Of a DNA stretch of 64,000 nt, positions 34,420 through 45,033 are shown piece by piece. Each line of letters starts with the position of its first letter. Position 1 is the first letter of the stretch. The notes under the pieces are model-generated. The model made no database searches. It saw only the letters and a list, made by a program, of their open reading frames with translations, and was not told the DNA's origin. This DNA is from Phycisphaerales bacterium (GTDB taxonomy: Bacteria > Planctomycetota > Phycisphaerae > Phycisphaerales > UBA1924): NCBI GenBank assembly GCA_026982335.1, contig JALSHH010000053.1, positions 1 to 64,000 on the forward strand, read 5' to 3'. Both the position numbers and the translations under genes were made by a program.

Positions 34420-35919
34420 ATGAACGACTGGGTTGATGCAGAACATCATGTCGAACGCGCTCACGAGCACTACGATGCCGGGCGATGGGATGAAGCCGAG
34501 AGTGAGCTTCGCCAAGCACTGTCACTCAACCCCTATCAGGCCGAGTGGCATTTCAATCTCGGACTGACCCTCGAAGCTGCAGGACGAAACGCTGATGCTG
34601 CCGATGCTTTTTCCAAATGTTTCTCTCTCCACGAGGAGCATGATCAGCCCGACGCCAACTCTGCCCTACTTGCCGGACTCAACCTTTTGCGGGCTTCTAA
34701 ACCCAGCGATGCCCTGATTTGGTTCGATGCTGCATCTAAGGTTGATCCCATGAATATCACCGCCTTTGTTCATCGGATCGAGGCGTTGACCCATCTGGGA
34801 CGATATACCGATGCAGAGGAATCTTTCTACCTTGCTCAGCAGATCGACCCAGACCGAGGGGAACTCTACGCTGCCGTGGCCGACTCCCTCTTGGCGTCAG
34901 GGCATAACGAACGCGCGGTCTGGTGCCTGCGCGAAGCTGCCCGCCTTGACCCTGAACTCCATCGCGTCCAAGCCCGGCTCGCCAAGGCCTACGCCATCTC
35001 AGGTCGCCTCGAACGCGCCCGGCAGCTCTACCTTCGCGAACTTCGCCTAGATCCCGGGGACATCGCCACCTTGCTTGATTTGGGGGAACTTCTCCTCGAC
35101 ATGCACCGAATCACCGAAGCAGGTGAAAAATTCCGTCGTGTCCTCGAACTTGAACCCGATCAACCCGACGCACACTTTCTGTTGGGGGAACTGGCCGAAA
35201 TTGAACACCGCATTGCCGACGCCTTGGTTCACTATGATGTCGTCCTTCGGCTCGATAAATCTTATCCCGCTATCAGACGACGCTTGGCCCGGACTCTTTT
35301 CGTCCGTAATCGCGAGGAGGATATTCACCGTATCAAAGACCTGCTTGCCTTTGAGTACCGGGCTTTGTTGACCAATGAACTTGCCGAACACATCGCCAGC
35401 CCGAGCCACAAAGGGGATCAATCGCAGACTCAGCCACATACTCAGCAAATCATCGCCTCACGCATCGAAGACCTCGACGAACTCGCCCGCTTGCTTCTTG
35501 ATGCGGAGATGATCGTCGAATCTATCCGTGTCTATACAGAGATGATCGCCCTTCAGCCAACAAGCCATCGAGCCCACCACGGACTCAGCGTGGCGATGCT
35601 CGAAGCCAACCGCTTTGATGATGGAATCACTGCTGCCAAACGCGCCCTTGAGTTTCAACCTCGATTTGTTCCAGCAATGCACAACCTCGCCCTTGCCTAC
35701 CTCCGTCAGCGTCAGTGGATCCGTGCTCGTTACTGGGTCCGTCAAGCCTTGCGCATTGATGTCGATGACCCTTCACTGCGTCGTCTGCGCCTCAAACTTC
35801 GGCTTCACACTGCATTCAGCATCATCACTTGGGGCTGCCGAAGAATTGCAAAGATCATACGAATTCTTCGCTCAATCCTTGGTCGACCGAGTCGTCCTCC
35901 TGCAACCAGTTCACACTAG
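34420..35919 (+). CDS. TPR-repeat protein
   Basis: 499 aa with about ten tetratricopeptide repeats spread over most of its length ([81 protein letters not shown]). No signal peptide is visible. The C-terminus is basic ([21 protein letters not shown]), possibly an amphipathic or membrane-contacting tail. Its stop shares a CTAG palindrome with the stop of the convergent trpB. Partners unknown. Confidence 0.85.
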   Translation: MNDWVDAEHHVERAHEHYDAGRWDEAESELRQALSLNPYQAEWHFNLGLTLEAAGRNADAADAFSKCFSLHEEHDQPDANSALLAGLNLLRASKPSDALIWFDAASKVDPMNITAFVHRIEALTHLGRYTDAEESFYLAQQIDPDRGELYAAVADSLLASGHNERAVWCLREAARLDPELHRVQARLAKAYAISGRLERARQLYLRELRLDPGDIATLLDLGELLLDMHRITEAGEKFRRVLELEPDQPDAHFLLGELAEIEHRIADALVHYDVVLRLDKSYPAIRRRLARTLFVRNREEDIHRIKDLLAFEYRALLTNELAEHIASPSHKGDQSQTQPHTQQIIASRIEDLDELARLLLDAEMIVESIRVYTEMIALQPTSHRAHHGLSVAMLEANRFDDGITAAKRALEFQPRFVPAMHNLALAYLRQRQWIRARYWVRQALRIDVDDPSLRRLRLKLRLHTAFSIITWGCRRIAKIIRILRSILGRPSRPPATSSH

Positions 35920-37181
35920 ATCCGATCACCCAAAAGCCTTCCCACCTCTTCCACATCCTTATCCCCCCGCCCCGACAGATTCACAATCAGATGCTGATCC
36001 TTGGGCATCGTTGCAGCCATACGAATCCCCAAGGCTACCGCGTGCGATGATTCAAGTGCTGGGATGATCCCCTCGTCGCGAGCAGTCCACAAAAACGCTT
36101 CGAGCGCCTCTTCATCATTGATCGTCGTGTACTGCACCCGATCGAGGTCTTTCCAATATGAATGCTCGGGCCCAACGCCAGGATAATCGAGCCCGGCCGA
36201 GCATGAATGCACATCACTCGTCTGCCCCGCATCATCTTGAAGCACATAGCTCATTGACCCGTGCAGCACCCCGAGCTTGCCGAAGGTCAGCGGGGCCGCA
36301 TGATCCCCGAGCATGTTTGATCGTCCGCCCGCCTCGACCCCGACGAGCTTGACCTGTGTTTCATTGATAAACGGATAGAACATCCCCGCAGCGTTCGAGC
36401 CCCCCCCGACACACGCAACAATCACATTGGGCATCGCACCGATCATGCGCAAAGCCTGTGCCTTGGTTTCGCGTCCGATGACGGACTGAAAATCCCGTAC
36501 AATCATCGGAAACGGGTGAGGGCCAACCACCGAGCCCAGAATGTAATGTGTGTGTTCGACCGATCCCATCCAGTCCCGCATGGCTTCATTCGTCGCGTCC
36601 TTGAGCGTGCATGACCCTTCAGTGACCGAGATCACCTTGGCCCCGAGCATCTTCATCCGCGTCACATTGAGTTTCTGTCGTCGGATATCTTCGGAGCCCA
36701 TATACACATCGCACTTGAGCCCAAAGTACGCCGCCGCGGTGGCGGTGGCGACACCGTGCTGGCCAGCGCCCGTCTCAGCAATCACCCGTTTCTTGCCCAT
36801 CTTCTTGGCCAGCATGGCTTGCCCGAGGGTGTTGTTGATTTTGTGCGCCCCGGTGTGGGCGAGGTCTTCGCGTTTGAGCCAGATCGTCGCGCCCTTCTCC
36901 TTATCCTTGTCCATTCCTCGGGTCCGGCGCGAGAGCCCATTGGCCTGATACAAAGGCGTCGGCCTGCCCACATACACCCGATTCAAATCCGTCAACCGAT
37001 CCCAGAACTGCTCATTTCGGCACACTTTCTGATACACATCGTCGAGTTGGCGCAGCGCCTCGATCAATGTCTCAGGCACATATATCCCCCCGCACACGCC
37101 AAAGCGTCCGCGTTCATCAGGAACCGCCGAGATTGGCGCAAGGGTACCATCCGCATTTGTATCAGTCGTGGTCATGGTCAA
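35916..37181 (-). CDS. trpB: Tryptophan synthase beta chain
   Basis: 421 aa. It has [13 protein letters not shown], the PLP-lysine motif [41 protein letters not shown] and the terminal NLSGRGDKD. It joins indole and serine to form tryptophan. No trpA or other trp gene is adjacent; 17 nt separates it from the upstream transporter gene, so it lies at the end of a four-gene minus-strand cluster. The TrpB1 type is favoured over TrpB2 by the motifs. Confidence 0.95.
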   Translation of the reverse strand: MTMTTTDTNADGTLAPISAVPDERGRFGVCGGIYVPETLIEALRQLDDVYQKVCRNEQFWDRLTDLNRVYVGRPTPLYQANGLSRRTRGMDKDKEKGATIWLKREDLAHTGAHKINNTLGQAMLAKKMGKKRVIAETGAGQHGVATATAAAYFGLKCDVYMGSEDIRRQKLNVTRMKMLGAKVISVTEGSCTLKDATNEAMRDWMGSVEHTHYILGSVVGPHPFPMIVRDFQSVIGRETKAQALRMIGAMPNVIVACVGGGSNAAGMFYPFINETQVKLVGVEAGGRSNMLGDHAAPLTFGKLGVLHGSMSYVLQDDAGQTSDVHSCSAGLDYPGVGPEHSYWKDLDRVQYTTINDEEALEAFLWTARDEGIIPALESSHAVALGIRMAATMPKDQHLIVNLSGRGDKDVEEVGRLLGDRI

Positions 37182-37197
37182 AATCCTTCATTTGATC

Positions 37198-38496
37198 TTA
37201 GCCTTGCAATGCCCCCTCGCGTTCACCTCTTTTCGCACTGCGAATCCCCGAGATCACATTCACCCGAAGCATCAGCACCAATCCCATCACAAAGAATCCT
37301 GTCAGCAACCCCAGTGCGGTCGAATCACCAACCCACGCCTTGATCTGCCCAAATGCCAAGATCCCAATCGCCCCGGCGAGTTTATAGGTCATCCCCCAAA
37401 GCCCAAAGAACTCCGCCGTCCGATGCTTGGGGGCAAACATCCCCACAATCGTTCGGCTTGATGTTCCGATTCCTCCCAACCCAATCCCGATCCCATTGCC
37501 GATCATCCAGAATATCCACGCCGGCGGATCGCTGGGGATCATCACCTTGACCCCAAACATCGTCCCGCAACTGACAATCCACACCGCCAAAAATCCAAGA
37601 ATCGTCACCTTGACCCCGATCCGATCCTGAAACTTGGCGACCACAATCGCCGTCGCCCCAGCCGTCATGGTGAGCTGAAGTGTAAAGAGAATTAACTGAT
37701 TTCCCACAATCCCAAAGTCACCCGCCAAGATCGCTGCAAACGCGATCATCGTCTGCACCCCAAACCCATAGACCAAAAACGCAATCAGGAACCGGAACAA
37801 CTCGCGATGATGGGCAGCCTCAGTGATGGTCTGCTTCAATCTTCCAAAGGCACCAAGTTTGCTCGGCTGCGATGTTGGCTCTTTGAGTATCATCGCTGCC
37901 GGGATCATCCCCAGCGCAAACCACACAGCAGCGATGATGAAAATCGGCCTCCATTGCTCGGGTGAACCCCACCCGGCAGCAAACGCCAGCACCGCAACAA
38001 TCACCAAAAGCATCAACCCGCCGACATACCCCATCGTCCATCCGATCGCCGAGATTTTCCCGATCGTCCGCGTTGTGGATAACCCGGGCAAAAAACTTGC
38101 CAGCAGGTTCTCGCCAAGCTGATACAGAATATTCGCCGGGATAAAAATCATCAGCCCAATCCATCCCGATCCGGGTTCGATCAACGCCAGGGCTGCCGTC
38201 AGAATTGAGCACCCGACACCCGAAATCATCAAAAACTTCTTTCGGCTGCCTTTCGAATCCGCCCTCGCTCCCAAAATCGGTGACAACAGTACCACGATAA
38301 ACAATGCTGCCGACACCCCCGCCGACCAGAGCGCATCGCCCTTGCTCGGATCACCAACAGCCACCGTCTTGAAGTAAATCGGAAACAGTACCGTGATAAT
38401 CAAAAGCGTAAACGACTGATTCGCCAGATCGAACATCCCCCATGCCCACACCTCCTTAGGATTGGGCAGCGACCGAAATGGTGGGGGCCAACGCAT
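37198..38496 (-). CDS. MFS transporter of the UMF1/Atg22-like family
   Basis: 432 aa with about 11-12 membrane segments. The opening KEVWAWGMFDLANQSFTLLIITVLFPIYF and the loop ILGARADSKGSRKKFL are characteristic of the UMF1 family (Atg22-like). Substrate is unknown; in some bacteria such proteins are candidate effluxers. It overlaps the upstream hydrolase gene by 1 nt. Confidence 0.82.
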   Translation of the reverse strand: MRWPPPFRSLPNPKEVWAWGMFDLANQSFTLLIITVLFPIYFKTVAVGDPSKGDALWSAGVSAALFIVVLLSPILGARADSKGSRKKFLMISGVGCSILTAALALIEPGSGWIGLMIFIPANILYQLGENLLASFLPGLSTTRTIGKISAIGWTMGYVGGLMLLVIVAVLAFAAGWGSPEQWRPIFIIAAVWFALGMIPAAMILKEPTSQPSKLGAFGRLKQTITEAAHHRELFRFLIAFLVYGFGVQTMIAFAAILAGDFGIVGNQLILFTLQLTMTAGATAIVVAKFQDRIGVKVTILGFLAVWIVSCGTMFGVKVMIPSDPPAWIFWMIGNGIGIGLGGIGTSSRTIVGMFAPKHRTAEFFGLWGMTYKLAGAIGILAFGQIKAWVGDSTALGLLTGFFVMGLVLMLRVNVISGIRSAKRGEREGALQG

Positions 38497-39317
38497 CAGG
38501 TGTCCATCCCGAACAAATTCTTGAGAAACGCAAGTTGCAGATTCTTGGCATCGTTGGCAAATCGCCCAAACCCGGCATGTTCGATTGGAGCGCCAGAATC
38601 CACAAAGGTATGCAGCTTGATCAAATTCGCATCCGTACCCTGCGACAAATAGTGTTCTTTGAGCCGATCGAGAAATACCCGTTGACCACCAATGGGCACC
38701 ATCTCATCGCCTTCGTTGTGCAACACCAAAAGCGGAATCGGTCGAAATCCATCAAGATGCTTCATCGGATCAACCTTTGCCACCTCAGCCGGATCATGCT
38801 CCGTAGGCCAAGGCCTTTCGATGCTGCCCGGCGATGGGAAATAGAGTTCCTCAAGATTCCCCGTCGTGCCCTCGACCATCGCTCCGACAAACCGATGTGC
38901 CTTACACAACCTCCAAAGCGTCACCATCCCACCCGCCGACATCCCACCGATGACAAGCCGATCCATATCGAACACCCCGAGTTCATCCATCGACGCCAGC
39001 ACCCCGTCGATCTCGTTGGCTCCTTGCTCGATGAGTTCAAGTGTCCGCGATCCGGTCTGGAACGATTCATCAAACCGCTCACCATGCCCGGGCAGATCAA
39101 GCGCCACTGCCCCGATCCCGCTGCGGAGCCAGCGCTGATACCGCCCCGGATCGAGTTCCTTATTGACGGTTCGCCCGTGCAACCAGATGGCAGCAGGTAC
39201 CTTTTGACCAAGTTCCCAATTCGGATGCGCAACCAGCGCAGGCACCCCTTGGCCAAGTGTCAGATGCTTGGATAATTTCTGCAATGAGCGTGGCAACTGG
39301 GCAAACCGTTCAATCAT
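38496..39317 (-). CDS. Alpha/beta hydrolase
   Basis: 273 aa. The nucleophile elbow is GGMSAGGMV, with a candidate acid in HNEGDEMVPIGG and a candidate catalytic His near the C-terminus (APIEHAGFG). An oxyanion-region PAAIWLHGRTV precedes them. It is soluble and without a signal peptide. Likely an esterase or serine peptidase-like hydrolase; substrate unknown. It overlaps the uridylyltransferase gene (4 nt) and the transporter gene (1 nt). Confidence 0.8.
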   Translation of the reverse strand: MIERFAQLPRSLQKLSKHLTLGQGVPALVAHPNWELGQKVPAAIWLHGRTVNKELDPGRYQRWLRSGIGAVALDLPGHGERFDESFQTGSRTLELIEQGANEIDGVLASMDELGVFDMDRLVIGGMSAGGMVTLWRLCKAHRFVGAMVEGTTGNLEELYFPSPGSIERPWPTEHDPAEVAKVDPMKHLDGFRPIPLLVLHNEGDEMVPIGGQRVFLDRLKEHYLSQGTDANLIKLHTFVDSGAPIEHAGFGRFANDAKNLQLAFLKNLFGMDT

Positions 39318-40735
39318 TCCAGCGTCACCGTCGCGCCGGGTTCAATTGAATCGGGTAAATCAACGCTGCTCAAGTCCTCAGGGCACAGGGCGATCATGGG
39401 GGAAATCTCAATTATCGCATCAACTGTCCCATCCGCCTTGCGAGGAATCTTCACACCCGCCGATTCGAGCCAACGGGCTGCACGCTCAGATTGAATCGCT
39501 TTCGACGACTCGACAGAATCATTCCCCGTTGCATTCTTGACGGGCGCAAACTCCTCAACACGATCCGTCTCGGCGACGATCGACTTGGCTGCCAATGGAA
39601 TCCCATCAAACACGAACTTCTCGAGCTTCACCGCATTATTCTCGCTCGGCGTCACCGTTTGCCCGATGGATAAATCAAAGTATGCCACCTTCTTCAAAGC
39701 CCGATGGAACGGGAGCGCATACTCCGGATTTGACACAATCTTGTCGATAAATCCAACCCCAATCGCATGAATCGCGATCGACCCTGCATTGAACGCCAGT
39801 GTTCCATCCTCATTTATCTGCTTGGCAAGTTCTTCCGGCATATCCGAATATTCGATCACCTGCGTCACCCCATCGACATCACAAAACACCCCGACCTTTT
39901 CATCCCACGAGGCTTTGGCCACCATCTTGGAACTGAACTCGCCCGAACTGTCCGTTGCAAACGCATGAAGCCCAAGGAATACCGGATCGACCACCATCGC
40001 GTGCGGGTTATCCACTTGGAAATAGCTCATGTGTTCGATGCCTCGTGTTCTCATATCCGCCAATGCCCCCGACACCGAAAGCGCCTTGAACGCGCCGCCG
40101 TGCCCATCGGGATTGGTCGCCAGGTGCATCGGGTCGGCCAGCAAAATTTCGCCGGTCGTCGCATCGAGACTCGGCATCACACCCTGCTGAAAAAACTGCA
40201 CATTCCCTGCATCGAGCCCAAAGTAATCGTGCTCAGCAAAGAACGACTTGGTTGCGTCATGATTCAAAGGCGAGGTCATGATGTACCACGGAATCACCGC
40301 ATCATACTTTTCCTGCGAGGCGAGAATCCCCTCGGCAAAGATCGCAAATAAAGGCTTCCCCGTTACGCACGAAGCCGGATAGCAGCCCTTGGGGCCATCA
40401 TACCCAAGCCGACTGCCCTGTCCGCCCGCGACGGTAAAACATGCGATTTTTGATGCTCGGATCAATTCCTCGCCTTTGGCTTTGAATGATGCTTTATCCC
40501 AATCCCCATCGAGGCTGTAGTATTGGGCGGGTGCAATCTTTCCCGCCGAAGCAGCGGGGGTGTAGTTGCGGACATACTTTTCAATCATGATCCCGAGCTG
40601 ATCCAAGTCAATCTCCCCGAGCTGAGCTGCGATTGCCTTGCGGGCCGACTCAGGCATCACTTTGGAGAGATAATCCACCAAATGATGCTGGTGGCATGCT
40701 TCGAGTTGGGTGATCAGATCCGTCATCGTGGTCAT
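39314..40735 (-). CDS. UDP-sugar pyrophosphorylase (UAP1/UGP family)
   Basis: 473 aa from ATG 40735, with GAGGAG 7 nt upstream. The nucleotide-binding signature is GGQGSRLGYDGPKG, followed by WYIMTSPLNHDATKSFF, FFQQGVMPSLD and DPMHLATNPDGHGGAF, as in UDP-N-acetylhexosamine pyrophosphorylases of the eukaryote-like UAP type. It makes a UDP-sugar from UTP and a sugar-1-phosphate, probably GlcNAc-1-P or hexose-1-P. It heads the cluster with a hydrolase, transporter and trpB and is divergent from rpe. Confidence 0.87.
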   Translation of the reverse strand: MTTMTDLITQLEACHQHHLVDYLSKVMPESARKAIAAQLGEIDLDQLGIMIEKYVRNYTPAASAGKIAPAQYYSLDGDWDKASFKAKGEELIRASKIACFTVAGGQGSRLGYDGPKGCYPASCVTGKPLFAIFAEGILASQEKYDAVIPWYIMTSPLNHDATKSFFAEHDYFGLDAGNVQFFQQGVMPSLDATTGEILLADPMHLATNPDGHGGAFKALSVSGALADMRTRGIEHMSYFQVDNPHAMVVDPVFLGLHAFATDSSGEFSSKMVAKASWDEKVGVFCDVDGVTQVIEYSDMPEELAKQINEDGTLAFNAGSIAIHAIGVGFIDKIVSNPEYALPFHRALKKVAYFDLSIGQTVTPSENNAVKLEKFVFDGIPLAAKSIVAETDRVEEFAPVKNATGNDSVESSKAIQSERAARWLESAGVKIPRKADGTVDAIIEISPMIALCPEDLSSVDLPDSIEPGATVTLE

Positions 40736-40804
40736 TGGTGTGCTCCTCAAATATTCTCTCTGCTATGGTACATCGGCTACCCAACTCAGGCACTAGACTC
40801 ACCC

Positions 40805-41503
40805 ATGATCGACCCATTTACTTCGTCCATCAAACGCCCACTGATTGCCCCTTCGATCTTGGCTGCCGACTTTGCCAAACTTGGGCATGACTGCCAAGCT
40901 GCGATGGACGCTGGTGCCGATCTTCTCCATGTGGACATCATGGACGGGCACTTTGTCCCCAACCTCTCGATGGGGCCCGTTGTCTGCGGCGCGTGCCGAC
41001 GAGCCTGCCCAGACACCTTCCTCGATGTCCATCTCATGGTGACGACCCCCCAGATGTTCTTCAAACCCTTCCGTGACAGCGGTGCCAACGCGATCAGTTT
41101 CCATATCGAAGTTGTTGATTCTCAGCAGCACGCCCGCGATCTGGCAGCCGAACTCCGAGAAATGGGGTGTCATCCAGGAATCGTCATCAATCCGCCCACC
41201 GATGTTGAAAAAATCCTCCCCGTGCTCGATGCGTTCGATTTGGTCTTGGTCATGAGTGTCAACCCCGGTTTTGGAGGCCAAGCCTTTATCCCCGAAGTGC
41301 TTACCAAAGCCAAAACAATCAAGCAACTGCTCACACCCACCCAACGCCTCGAAATTGACGGCGGCATCGTTCCCCAAATCGCGCCCCTTGCGATCGATGC
41401 AGGCATTGATATGCTTGTCGCGGGGTCGTCAGTCTTTGGGCAACCCAAAGATCAGTGGACCCACACGATTGAGTTACTTCGTGGTCCGAAAAGTCGAAAA
41501 TGA
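40805..41503 (+). CDS. rpe: Ribulose-phosphate 3-epimerase
   Basis: 232 aa from ATG 40805; a longer frame overlapping the divergent gene is rejected. Motifs APSILAADF, LLHVDIMDGHFVPNLSMGP, DVHLMV, VMSVNPGFGGQAF and EIDGGI are those of Rpe, with catalytic Asp and metal His present. It interconverts ribulose 5-phosphate and xylulose 5-phosphate in the pentose phosphate pathway. Confidence 0.95.
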   Translation: MIDPFTSSIKRPLIAPSILAADFAKLGHDCQAAMDAGADLLHVDIMDGHFVPNLSMGPVVCGACRRACPDTFLDVHLMVTTPQMFFKPFRDSGANAISFHIEVVDSQQHARDLAAELREMGCHPGIVINPPTDVEKILPVLDAFDLVLVMSVNPGFGGQAFIPEVLTKAKTIKQLLTPTQRLEIDGGIVPQIAPLAIDAGIDMLVAGSSVFGQPKDQWTHTIELLRGPKSRK

Positions 41504-41665
41504 CCCCTTTTTCCGAACATGCCCCAATCACCCCAAAGTGTAATTTGCGAATCAAGCCGTCTCTGGCCCTGTCCTTTGCTACACTTTTGCTTCGATGGCA
41601 CGATGGCCGATGAATAGGCATGCTCGGCAGTTCGCCGAAATCGATCATCACAGGAGTTTCTACGA

Positions 41666-42295
41666 ATGGGCAAACCAATTGGATACACCGTTCACCTGCT
41701 TCGTGTAGGCGAAACATCTTGGGACGCAGATTCAAGAATCATTGGCCAAACCGACCTCCCCATGACCGAAGCCGGTTCAGACTCGGTGGTTCAAGCCGTC
41801 CGGAATTTCCATCCGACCCACCCGCCTTCATTGATCCTGACGAGCAACGAGGAAACCTCCCTCCGGGCTGCCAAGCTTCTTGCCCTTTCTCCCGATACAA
41901 AAATCAAACCCATCGATGCCTTGGCCAATATCGGTATGGGACTCTGGGAAGGTGTACTTCAGAGTGATCTCGAAGACCGGTGCCCAAGCGCTTACAACCA
42001 ATGGAAAGACACGCCCGAACGCATCGCCCCACCAGAAGGCGAATCGCTTTTTGATGCTCAAGATCGCCTGATTTCTTCAATCATTAAGGCCCTTTCCAAA
42101 ACCAAAGGCACACACCCATCAATTGCCATCGTCCTCCGCCCATGGGCATGGGTGCTTGTCCGATGCTGGCTCAAAGACCAAAAAATCGGGGATATTTGGG
42201 CCCAACTCAAAGAGCCGGTGCAAGTAGAATCCTTTGAACTCATGAAATCCCAGATCGACTCGTACCAAAGAAGACAAGCCAAAGCCAGCGCATAA
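41666..42295 (+). CDS. Histidine-phosphatase-fold protein with missing catalytic residues
   Basis: 209 aa. The fold resembles phosphoglycerate mutase/histidine phosphatases: VHLLRVGETSWDADSRIIGQTDLPMTEAG matches the LxRHGET start, GMGLWEGV matches the GEWEG loop and VLRPWAWVLVRCW matches the V-SHGGxIR strand. The catalytic His of RHG is Val, the second His of SHGG is Arg, and the second-loop Arg is not conserved. It should be catalytically inactive. No signal peptide. SD is weak. It sits 44 nt before accD and may be co-expressed. Confidence 0.75.
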   Translation: MGKPIGYTVHLLRVGETSWDADSRIIGQTDLPMTEAGSDSVVQAVRNFHPTHPPSLILTSNEETSLRAAKLLALSPDTKIKPIDALANIGMGLWEGVLQSDLEDRCPSAYNQWKDTPERIAPPEGESLFDAQDRLISSIIKALSKTKGTHPSIAIVLRPWAWVLVRCWLKDQKIGDIWAQLKEPVQVESFELMKSQIDSYQRRQAKASA

Positions 42296-42339
42296 CTTTT
42301 CCCCTTTTCGCCCAAGCTTGGCATGCCAAGGACACACCG

Positions 42340-43185
42340 ATGACGCAGATCGAAACAAAGCCTGAAAACCAAATCAAACCATCATCAGGACGCCGATCCA
42401 TTCCCGAAGGGCTCTGGCTCCGGTGCCCGTCATGCGCTCAGATGATCTATCGCAGGCAAATGGAATCCAATCTCCATGTCTGCCCTGAGTGTGGGCACCA
42501 TTTCCGCATTTCGGCAGCCGAACGCATCAAACAGCTCGTCGATCCAGATACCTTTATCCCCATGTTTACTGATCTGCGATGCAAAGATCCACTCAAGTTC
42601 ACCGATCTCAAATCTTATCCAGAGCGCCTCAAACGCGAGCAGATCAAAACCGGGCAACTCGAAGGCTGCCAGGCGGGCAAGTGCTTTATCAAGGGGCGTC
42701 CCACCATGCTCGCATGTCTTGACCTGACCTTCATGATGGGCTCGATGGGTTCAGTGGTCGGCGAGAAACTCACCCGTACCATCGAATACGCCACCGCACA
42801 CAACCTCCCAGTCGTCATTATTTCGTGCTCAGGCGGGGCGCGAATGCAAGAAGCCGGGCTGAGCCTCATGCAGATGGCCAAAACCTCAGCAGCGCTGGCA
42901 CGCCATGATGATGCGGGCGGGCTGTTCATTTCCGTGATGACCGATCCAACCACCGGCGGAGTCACCGCCTCCTTCGCCATGCTCGGCGATTTCCACCTCG
43001 CCGAACCCAAAGCACTCATCGGATTCGCAGGCCCGCGCGTCATCCGCCAGACCATCCGCCAGGACCTCCCCGAGGGTTTCCAGACCTCCGAGTTCCTCCG
43101 CGAGCGAGGCATGATCGATCGTGTGGTCCATCGCCATGAGCTGCGAAGCGAGCTGGCACGCCTGATCGACTACGCGGGGAAGTAG
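42340..43185 (+). CDS. accD: Acetyl-CoA carboxylase carboxyltransferase subunit beta
   Basis: 281 aa. The N-terminal zinc ribbon CPSCAQMIY...CPECGHHF is followed by the crotonase-fold core with MMGSMGSVVGEKLTR, SCSGGARMQEAGLSLMQMAKTSAAL, DPTTGGVTASFAMLGD and GFAGPRVIRQTIRQDLPEGFQ. It acts with AccA to carboxylate acetyl-CoA for fatty-acid synthesis; accA is not nearby. Followed 30 nt later by lnt. Confidence 0.96.
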   Translation: MTQIETKPENQIKPSSGRRSIPEGLWLRCPSCAQMIYRRQMESNLHVCPECGHHFRISAAERIKQLVDPDTFIPMFTDLRCKDPLKFTDLKSYPERLKREQIKTGQLEGCQAGKCFIKGRPTMLACLDLTFMMGSMGSVVGEKLTRTIEYATAHNLPVVIISCSGGARMQEAGLSLMQMAKTSAALARHDDAGGLFISVMTDPTTGGVTASFAMLGDFHLAEPKALIGFAGPRVIRQTIRQDLPEGFQTSEFLRERGMIDRVVHRHELRSELARLIDYAGK

Positions 43186-43215
43186 TCCTGACCTGCCCGC
43201 TCACGGTGAATACGA

Positions 43216-44955
43216 ATGCCTAAAACAAAGAACCGGAGAGCACCGATCGGCGCACTGTTCGCAGGACTGTTGAGTGCGCTCTTTCTGATGCTCGCCTTCC
43301 CTCCTTTCTCATTTTGGGGTTTCGCTTTTCTGATCCCCTTCCCTCTTTTCATCGTCGCTCGATCCCAAAAATTTTCCCCATCAATCACGGCCTTCTGGGC
43401 AGCATTGGGTTCCTCACCGGGATGGGCTTGGACGCATCTCTGGATCGCAGATATCTCGGTCGGTGGGTTGATCCCACTGGTCATCCAGCTGAGCATCTAC
43501 ACATTTCTCTTTGTCTGGATTGCCCGGCATGCTGTTGACCGATTGGGGCACGAAGTATTTGTCCTCCCGATCGTCTGGGTCGGGGTCGAGTTCTTCCGAG
43601 GCTCGATCCTCTGGAGCGGCTATCCCTGGTACCTCATCGCCCAGCCACTGATCGACTCGCCTTGGGGGATTTTGGCGATGCCGGCATCAGTGGGCGGCGT
43701 CTATTTCGTTTCTTACCTCTGCGCAACCTATTGCATCGTGCTCCTGCTGGCGATTTCCTCGAAAGCCAGCCGCGATCGTCTCCGGTTCGGGATCATTGCG
43801 GGCATCGTCTTGACCTGCTGGATCGGCATCGGATACCTCCTGGTTCCCTCCGAGCCCGAGCGTCCCCAAACCCTGCGTGTCGCGGTGATTCAGCCTAATG
43901 TCGCTCAAGATAATCGGCTCGACTGGACCGTCCGTCAACGCATCCGTGATTGGCTCGATCTGCGTGAGTTGACCATCGCTGCCGCCACCGACCCGAGGAA
44001 TCCTGAACCGGTGGATGTCATTATTTGGCCCGAAGGGTTTGTCTCTGGATGGACACTCGATCCGGTTTCGTTGGCTGTTGAGCGTGCCCAACGCCTCGCC
44101 TGGAGCATGGTGCCACGCATCCCCGATGATGTCCCCGAACTCGTCGGGTACCCATCGAAAATCAGTGCCACCACGGTTGTTGATGAGCTGCTCATCCTCC
44201 AAAGCGCCCTCGATATCCCGATGGTGGTGGGGTCGGTCGCCTTTGACAACCTGCGGATTGTCGAGACCGATGATGGGATCGAGTACCTCCGCGATGCGAT
44301 GTACAACAGCGCCTTTGTGCTTCTCGATGGCGAGCCTCAGTCTGTGTGGTATGACAAACTCCATCTCACACCCTTTGGCGAGGTCATGCCCTATATCTCT
44401 ACATGGGATTGGCTCGAAAACAAACTCCTCGCGATCGGGGCCCAGGGGATGCAGTTCGTGCTCAGCAAGGGCAAGAAACCCAAGCGGCTGACGATTCCGA
44501 TTCAGCGAGAAAATGAGAGCGAGACCGATTCGGTCTCGCTTGCCACCCCGATCTGCTTCGAGGGCACCATCTCGCATGTCTGCCGAGAACTGGTCTTTGA
44601 TGGCGGAAAACGCCAAGCCCAGATCATGATCAACATCACCAACGATGGGTGGTTCGGGTCGTGGGATGCTGGGCGAGAAACCCACCTGCTCATCGCCCGT
44701 TGGCGGTGCATCGAACTCAATACCCCGATGGTTCGCAGCGCCAATACAGGCATCTCAAGTGCGATCGACCATCGCGGCGTGGTTCAATCCCGAACCATTA
44801 CCCCATTGGATGCTTCTGATCCACGCCGAGGGTATTTGATCACCGATGTGGTCCTCGGGCAGGGTTCGACCGTCTATGCCCGTCTGGGGGATTCTTTTGG
44901 ATGGTTGTGCTTTGGAGTCGTGTTGACCTGGAGTATCTACGCGATCTTTCGTTGA
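43216..44955 (+). CDS. lnt: Apolipoprotein N-acyltransferase
   Basis: 579 aa, longer than E. coli Lnt (512). Six or so N-terminal membrane segments and one at the C-terminus flank a nitrilase-fold domain with the three catalytic residues: Glu in IIWPEGF, Lys in WYDKLHLTPFGE and Cys in PICFEGTIS. NDGWFG and ANTGISSAID are also conserved. It adds the third acyl chain to periplasmic lipoproteins. The gene is followed by a lipoprotein gene, a likely substrate. Confidence 0.93.
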   Translation: MPKTKNRRAPIGALFAGLLSALFLMLAFPPFSFWGFAFLIPFPLFIVARSQKFSPSITAFWAALGSSPGWAWTHLWIADISVGGLIPLVIQLSIYTFLFVWIARHAVDRLGHEVFVLPIVWVGVEFFRGSILWSGYPWYLIAQPLIDSPWGILAMPASVGGVYFVSYLCATYCIVLLLAISSKASRDRLRFGIIAGIVLTCWIGIGYLLVPSEPERPQTLRVAVIQPNVAQDNRLDWTVRQRIRDWLDLRELTIAAATDPRNPEPVDVIIWPEGFVSGWTLDPVSLAVERAQRLAWSMVPRIPDDVPELVGYPSKISATTVVDELLILQSALDIPMVVGSVAFDNLRIVETDDGIEYLRDAMYNSAFVLLDGEPQSVWYDKLHLTPFGEVMPYISTWDWLENKLLAIGAQGMQFVLSKGKKPKRLTIPIQRENESETDSVSLATPICFEGTISHVCRELVFDGGKRQAQIMINITNDGWFGSWDAGRETHLLIARWRCIELNTPMVRSANTGISSAIDHRGVVQSRTITPLDASDPRRGYLITDVVLGQGSTVYARLGDSFGWLCFGVVLTWSIYAIFR

Positions 44956-45033
44956 TCCCCAGTCGTAGAATCTGCCGATACAGGCGGTTTGCGTGTACGA
45001 TGAGTCACGATCACCTACTCTTGGAGCCCTGTC

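Noticed and set aside
43687-44685. 332-aa minus-strand open frame
   Set aside because: Antisense to lnt, whose catalytic residues are all present. No motif in the frame.
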